54,442 bases of DNA from JAKAXS01 sp041940525 (GTDB lineage: Bacteria > Pseudomonadota > Alphaproteobacteria > Rhizobiales > Hyphomicrobiaceae), in contig JBGTSB010000016.1 of NCBI GenBank assembly GCA_041940525.1, positions 1-54,442 on the forward strand, read 5' to 3'. Numbering within the stretch: the stretch's first letter is position 1; the number at the start of each line of letters is the position of its first letter. Shown piece by piece: positions 50,817 through 54,442 of the stretch. The notes under the pieces are model-generated. The model made no database searches and was not told the origin of the DNA. It saw only the letters and a program-made list of their open reading frames with translations. Both the position numbers and the translations under genes were made by a program.

Positions 50817-51533
50817 ATGTCTGATACGATTCTCATCGTCGACGACGAACCAGAGATACGGACGCTGCTCCGCACGGGGCTAGAGGGCGAAGGCTACAAG
50901 GTCCACGAAGCATCGACCGGAGCGGAAGCCGAAGCCTGCCTCGCCAACGAGCCTATCAGCCTGCTAACCCTTGATCTCAATCTCGGCGGCGAGGACGGCT
51001 TGAAAATCGCTCGCGATTTTCGCGCCAAGCGCAACACGCCCATCATCATGATATCCGGTAAGGGCGACCCGGTAGACCGTATCGTCGGCCTAGAATTGGG
51101 CGCGGATGATTACATCGCCAAGCCGTTTATTATGCGCGAGGTTCTGGCCCGCATCCGGGCGGTGCTGCGCCGTTATGTTCCGGCCGAAGCGCCGGTACAG
51201 TCGTCTGCTTCGGAAGAAAGGTATCAGTTCGAAGGGTGGATTCTCGATATCGCGCGGCGTGAGCTTGCCGATAGCAGCGGCCAACTCTGCGAGTTAACAA
51301 CCGCGGAATTCAACCTCCTGGTCATCTTTGTGAAGCGGCCCGCGCGCGTGTTGTCGCGCAACGAGATCATGGACCTTTTGAAAGGGCATGATTGGACGCC
51401 TCTGGATCGTTCGATCGATGGGCTAGTGGCCCGCCTGCGCCGCAAGATCGAGCCGGGTAACGAACGCCCGCGGTTGCTGAAAACCGTGCGTGGCGTCGGT
51501 TACGCGTTTGGCGGAACGGTCAAGCGTATCTAA
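50817..51533 (+). CDS. OmpR-family response regulator
   Basis: A 238-residue two-domain regulator. The receiver (about 1-120) has ILIVDDEPEIRTLL with the acidic pocket, the phosphoacceptor Asp in LLTLDLNLGGEDG, IIMISGKGD with the conserved Ser, and ADDYIAKPF with the Lys. The winged-helix DNA-binding domain has LTTAEFNLLVIFVKRPARVLSR and VRGVGYAFGG. The ATG at 50817 with AAAAGG 5 bp upstream is preferred over one at 50790, whose Shine-Dalgarno is too close. It follows the Crp/Fnr gene by about 80 bp. Its stop overlaps the stop of the convergent hybrid kinase by 3 bp, and the two may be partners. OmpR-type, not FixJ-type. Confidence 0.92.
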   Translation: MSDTILIVDDEPEIRTLLRTGLEGEGYKVHEASTGAEAEACLANEPISLLTLDLNLGGEDGLKIARDFRAKRNTPIIMISGKGDPVDRIVGLELGADDYIAKPFIMREVLARIRAVLRRYVPAEAPVQSSASEERYQFEGWILDIARRELADSSGQLCELTTAEFNLLVIFVKRPARVLSRNEIMDLLKGHDWTPLDRSIDGLVARLRRKIEPGNERPRLLKTVRGVGYAFGGTVKRI

Positions 51534-53137
51534 CCATTCAAGGCCGATTGCAAGGCCAGGCCCAACTCAAGCCGGCTGTAAGGCTTGCGCAACACGGCGA
51601 CATCTGTGAGCTCCATACCCGAAGGTTTCAGCTCTTGCGCAGCGAAGCCCGTAGAGAGCACGACGGCGATGTTCGGATGGTTCTCGCTAATCCAAGCAGC
51701 TAGGTCATAGCCCGAAACACCGCCGGGCATAACGATGTCGCTGAGCACGAGGGCAATGTCGTCTTGCGTGTCGATGATCGCCTTGGCTGCCACCGCGTTC
51801 TCGGCCTCGATGGCGACATAGCCTAAGCCCTCCACGCGCTGAAGCGTCAGCTCGCGAACGTCGTCGTTGTCTTCGACGACCAGAACCGTCTCGCCGTTTT
51901 CCGACATGGGCACTTCGCTGATGGCTTCGTTTGCTTGCTGCAATAGCTCCTCATCAACGCGGGGCAGGTAAATCCGAACGCTGGTGCCACGGCCGGGTTC
52001 GCTTTCTATCGCGGCAAGCCCGCCCGATTGCCGGGCAAAACCATAAACGGAACTCAGCCCGAGCCCGGTCCCCTTGCCAGGATCCTTCGTCGTGAAGAAT
52101 GGCTCGATCGCACGGCTCAAAACTTCCGGTGCCATGCCTGTCCCGGTGTCGGAAACTTCAATGAGCACATGGTCGCTCGGCCCTAAGCCAACCACGCTAT
52201 GACCGAAGGGAATGTTTTGCGTCTCGACCAGCACCGTGCCGCCGTGAGGCATCGCATCGCGCGCGTTAACGGCCAGGTTGATGATCGCGTTTTCGATCTC
52301 GCTTGGATCGGCCCGCGTGACCCAGAGGTCTGGCGCGAGCTTCGTCTTGAATGAGATGTTCTCGCCCAACGACCGTTTCATCAGTTCCGCAAGTCCCAAG
52401 ACAAGCTCGTTGACATTCAAGACCTGTGGCGCGAGCCGCCGCTGGCGGGCGAACAGAAGCAGACGCTTGGTCAGCGACGTTCCCATCTCTGCGGCATCGA
52501 GAGCGCGCTTGATAAATGTCTCCGCGTTGTCGGAGGAAGGGTCTTCCCTGAATAGCTCCAGGTTTCCGGAGATGATCGTCAGAAGATTATTGAAATCGTG
52601 TGCGATACCACCAGTCAGCTGGCCGAAGGCTTCCATCCGCTGGGCCCGGATTAGCGCAGACTGAGCCTCCTGACGCTGGCGGATCTCTTCTTCCAGGTCA
52701 CGTGTACGTTGGGCCACCCGCGCTTCCAGCATGGAATTAGCGTTGGCCAGCTCGCGTTGGAACATGTTGCGCTCGGTTGCGTCTCGCAGCACGACCATGT
52801 AGGACGTCCGGCCATCAATCTGCTGCTTTGCGATAGACGCTTCGGCCGCGAATTCGCTGCCATCTTTGCGGCGCGCATAAATCTCTTGCCGGTCGCCCAT
52901 TTTGCGCGAGGCAATGTCAGACACCTTGAACGCTTCAACATGCTCGTGATGCCGGCTGTGAAAACGTTCTGGAATAAGCAGGTTCAGCGGTTTCCCGAGC
53001 ACTTCGCGGCTCTCATAGCCGAATATCGCCGACGCACCGTCATTGAAGAGCGTGATGCGGAGCGAGTCGTCCAACGAAATGATGGCATCGGCCGCGATTG
53101 TGAGGATCGCGGCTAGCTGAGAGTCGGCCAAGCGCAT
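51530..53137 (-). CDS. PAS-domain hybrid histidine kinase with C-terminal receiver
   Basis: A 535-residue soluble sensor kinase without membrane segments. A PAS domain (about 8-120) has IISLDDSLRITLFNDGASAIFGY and LIPERFHSRHHEHV, then a short coiled coil. The HisKA-type phosphorylation site is in GGIAHDFNNLL around residue 180. The ATPase domain has AIINLAVNARDAMPHGG (N box), VSDTGTGMAPEVL (G1) and GTGLGLSSVYGF (G2). The receiver (about 415-535) has VLVVEDNDDVREL and phosphoacceptor Asp in VLSDIVMPGG. The His at about 63 aligns with the FixL heme-ligand position, but many PAS domains share this. Convergent with the OmpR-type regulator. Being cytosolic, it should sense an internal cue such as redox or oxygen. 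Confidence 0.9.
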   Translation of the reverse strand: MRLADSQLAAILTIAADAIISLDDSLRITLFNDGASAIFGYESREVLGKPLNLLIPERFHSRHHEHVEAFKVSDIASRKMGDRQEIYARRKDGSEFAAEASIAKQQIDGRTSYMVVLRDATERNMFQRELANANSMLEARVAQRTRDLEEEIRQRQEAQSALIRAQRMEAFGQLTGGIAHDFNNLLTIISGNLELFREDPSSDNAETFIKRALDAAEMGTSLTKRLLLFARQRRLAPQVLNVNELVLGLAELMKRSLGENISFKTKLAPDLWVTRADPSEIENAIINLAVNARDAMPHGGTVLVETQNIPFGHSVVGLGPSDHVLIEVSDTGTGMAPEVLSRAIEPFFTTKDPGKGTGLGLSSVYGFARQSGGLAAIESEPGRGTSVRIYLPRVDEELLQQANEAISEVPMSENGETVLVVEDNDDVRELTLQRVEGLGYVAIEAENAVAAKAIIDTQDDIALVLSDIVMPGGVSGYDLAAWISENHPNIAVVLSTGFAAQELKPSGMELTDVAVLRKPYSRLELGLALQSALNG

Positions 53138-53194
53138 GCTTGGTCAATACCCTGTCAAAGCGGGATCGCGCAATCCTGGTGCAGTCCGGACGGA

Positions 53195-53470
53195 TCAGAC
53201 CGGTGGTTCAACGCCGCGCCGGACGCCGGAAAAGAACGGATAGGATAATGCAAGACCGCCGCCGGCCGCGAGAATGGCCAGCAAGATGAAGGTCAGCGGG
53301 CCTTCACTAAGATCCAGAGCCTGGATCACAAAGATGCTCGCCGCAGTGCCCATAAGTCCGCCGATTGCACCTGTTAGCGCAGCTCTCCAAGACCATACGA
53401 TCAGCCCTGCAAGCGCTCCCACGATAATTCCGGGGTAAATGCTGGGCCAAAAGTGGTTCCAAAATTCCAT
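53195..53470 (-). CDS. Small membrane protein, unknown function
   Basis: A 91-residue protein with about three hydrophobic segments: IYPGIIVGALAGLIVWSWRA, LTGAIGGLMGTAASIFVIQAL and LTFILLAILAAGGGLALSYPF. It starts MEFWNHFWPSIYPG at 53470, with GGAGG 6 bp upstream; the longer frame to 53521 is not supported. I do not recognise the family. It is divergent from ccoN, and a near-consensus FixK box at 53521-53534 is ideally placed for its promoter, so it may be made under low oxygen alongside the oxidase. Confidence 0.72.
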   Translation of the reverse strand: MEFWNHFWPSIYPGIIVGALAGLIVWSWRAALTGAIGGLMGTAASIFVIQALDLSEGPLTFILLAILAAGGGLALSYPFFSGVRRGVEPPV

Positions 53471-53520
53471 GGGGTACCTCCAGTGGCGGTCATCATCGCT
53501 GCTTCGGCCGGGACTTTTCA

Positions 53521-53534
53521 TTGACCGGGATCAA
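53521..53534. promoter_or_regulatory. FixK/FNR-type box, proximal to the small membrane gene
   Basis: TTGACCGGGATCAA fits TTGA-N6-TCAA and differs from TTGAT-N4-ATCAA by one base. Its centre is about 57 bp from the leftward start at 53470, fitting a -41.5 activator site with a short leader. Confidence 0.78.
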
Positions 53535-53565
53535 CGCACGCAGCGGCAATTTGCACACCCGTGAT

Positions 53566-53579
53566 CTGATCTGAGTCAA
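53566..53579. promoter_or_regulatory. Degenerate FixK/FNR-type box, proximal to ccoN
   Basis: CTGATCTGAGTCAA differs from the FNR consensus TTGAT-N4-ATCAA at two positions, and from TTGA-N6-TCAA at one. Its centre is about 63 bp before the ccoN ATG, consistent with a -41.5 site and a ~20-nt leader. Confidence 0.6.
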
Positions 53580-53635
53580 AGTCTGGCATCTTCGTCTGTG
53601 CGCAAATGGCTTTCCGCTACATCGGGAGGATAGTC

Positions 53636-54442
53636 ATGCGGGACACGACAGCCGAATGGCGAGGCTTATCTGACGGTTTGACATTGCTGGCCGCGGCCGG
53701 CTGCGCCGCCCTAGGGCTTGCGTATGCTTTGAATTCACCGAGCGCCGCAATGTCCTTTCACGGAATAGTGTTCGCCGTCGCCGCAATCATCTGCGGCGTA
53801 CTTATTGTTGATCAAATTTCTGGCGGCAAAGCCAAGGATGACACAGGCGAAGGTTATTTCGATTCGCCGATCAAATTCGCCACGGTGGCAGCCGTGTTCT
53901 GGGGGATCGCGGGCTTCGTCGTTGGCGACATCATCGCCTGGCAGCTTTCATTTCCAGCCCTGAACTTAGACTTGCCTTGGACAAGCTTTGGACGCCTGCG
54001 CCCGCTGCACACTTCTGCGGTGATTTTCGCATTCGGCGGCAACGTCCTCATTGCAACATCGTTCTACGTCGTCCAGCGAACCTGCCATGCGCGCATGCCC
54101 GGCCGCTGGTCGCCCTGGTTTGTCGTCATCGGCTACAACGTCTTCATCTTGCTCGCCGGCACCGGTTACCTGCTGGGAGTGACCGAAGGCAAAGAATACG
54201 CCGAACCTGAGTGGTACGCCGACCTGCTGCTGACGATCGTGTGGGTTGTCTACCTTCTCGTCTTCCTGGGCACGATCATGCGGCGGAAAGAGCCGCACAT
54301 CTACGTGGCCAACTGGTTCTACCTCGGCTTCATCGTCACGGTGGCGATGCTGCACATCGTCAACAACTTGGCGATCCCGGTTTCGATCTGGGAGCCGAAG
54401 AGCTACGTCATCTTTTCCGGCGTCCAAGACGCCATGACCCAA
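53636..54442 (+). CDS. ccoN: cbb3-type cytochrome c oxidase subunit I (5' part, cut by window end)
   Basis: CcoN is the heme-copper catalytic subunit of the high-affinity cbb3 oxidase used at low oxygen. 269 codons are present and the gene runs off the right edge. The protein starts MRDTTAEWRGLSDGLTLLAA, then the CcoN-typical GYFDSPIKFATVAAVFWG, the probable low-spin heme b ligand His in RPLHTSAVIFAFGGN with TSFYVVQRTC, EPEWYADLLLTIVWVVY, KEPHIYVANWFYLGFIVTVAMLHIVNN and GVQDAMTQ at the edge, just before the CuB-ligand part. GGGAGGA precedes the ATG. Two FixK-type boxes lie upstream, fitting the usual control by FixK/FNR. ccoO, ccoQ and ccoP are expected beyond the window. Confidence 0.95.
   Translation, partial: MRDTTAEWRGLSDGLTLLAAAGCAALGLAYALNSPSAAMSFHGIVFAVAAIICGVLIVDQISGGKAKDDTGEGYFDSPIKFATVAAVFWGIAGFVVGDIIAWQLSFPALNLDLPWTSFGRLRPLHTSAVIFAFGGNVLIATSFYVVQRTCHARMPGRWSPWFVVIGYNVFILLAGTGYLLGVTEGKEYAEPEWYADLLLTIVWVVYLLVFLGTIMRRKEPHIYVANWFYLGFIVTVAMLHIVNNLAIPVSIWEPKSYVIFSGVQDAMTQ

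Noticed and set aside
53966..54442. Minus-strand open frame at the right edge
   Set aside because: It is antisense to ccoN, whose plus-strand translation is clear over 269 codons.
1..54442. tRNA, rRNA, CRISPR arrays, insertion sequences, prophage or defence islands
   Set aside because: No tRNA arms, regular repeat-spacer pattern, transposase, integrase or phage proteins were seen in reading both strands.

Overview
The window looks like chromosomal DNA of an alphaproteobacterium of the order Hyphomicrobiales, probably near Hyphomicrobiaceae. Support comes from the GC-rich sequence, the mutS-glnD pair, the rsmB-heparinase-purH run, several protein families typical of the order (DUF992, extensin-like, SdhAF4/DUF1674, DUF883) and FixK-type sites at a cbb3 oxidase gene. 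No rRNA, tRNA, CRISPR array, insertion sequence or prophage was recognised. Most of the window is ordinary core genome; the unusual material lies at about 121-610 and 34.2-38.4 kb.

Layout. (a) 0.1-6.1 kb, minus strand: mutS then glnD. The last ~160 residues of the GlnD frame are not GlnD; they read as the C-terminal part of the GTPase Der. (b) 6.7-9.0 kb: malic enzyme with a phosphotransacetylase-like tail. (c) 9.2-23.7 kb, a long minus-strand series: rsmB, heparinase II/III protein with a long charged tail, purH, GNAT acetyltransferase, lemA and two TPM-domain proteins, gpsA, then fbp-prk-rpe-hrpB. The fbp-prk-rpe set points to the Calvin cycle, although RuBisCO is not in the window. (d) 23.8-29.3 kb: htpX, an SdhAF4 homologue, envelope proteins (extensin-like, DUF992, MltB-type transglycosylase, CHAP-like) and an HU protein with a lysine-rich tail. 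(e) 29.6-34.2 kb: an alpha/beta hydrolase, the agmatine-to-putrescine pair aguA-aguB, and a NodU/TobZ-type carbamoyltransferase.

(f) 34.5-35.5 kb: two tandem paralogues encoding small membrane proteins with long polyarginine tails, each followed by a near-identical terminator. (g) 35.5-40.98 kb: isochorismatase-like hydrolase, a two-gene unit of coiled-coil membrane protein plus membrane-tethered ClpP-fold protease, DUF883, exported glutathione peroxidase, DUF808 and a small orphan. (h) 41-45.1 kb: a four-gene Mn-type ABC importer divergent from mntR, with a perfect 16-bp palindrome between them. (i) 45.2-49.5 kb: alpha-hydroxy-acid oxidase, then a TonB-dependent siderophore receptor with its PiuC dioxygenase. 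(j) 49.7-54.4 kb: a probable oxygen-response region with a FixK-like regulator, a response regulator, a PAS hybrid kinase, a small membrane protein and the 5' part of ccoN. FixK/FNR-type boxes precede the regulator and lie between the last two genes.

Likely working units are mutS-glnD; fbp-prk-rpe(-hrpB); lemA-TPM-TPM; aguA-aguB; the Mn importer under MntR; the siderophore receptor with PiuC; and the FixK-like regulator acting on ccoN. All identifications come from reading sequence and translations by eye. Family names rest on remembered motifs, and no database search was run.
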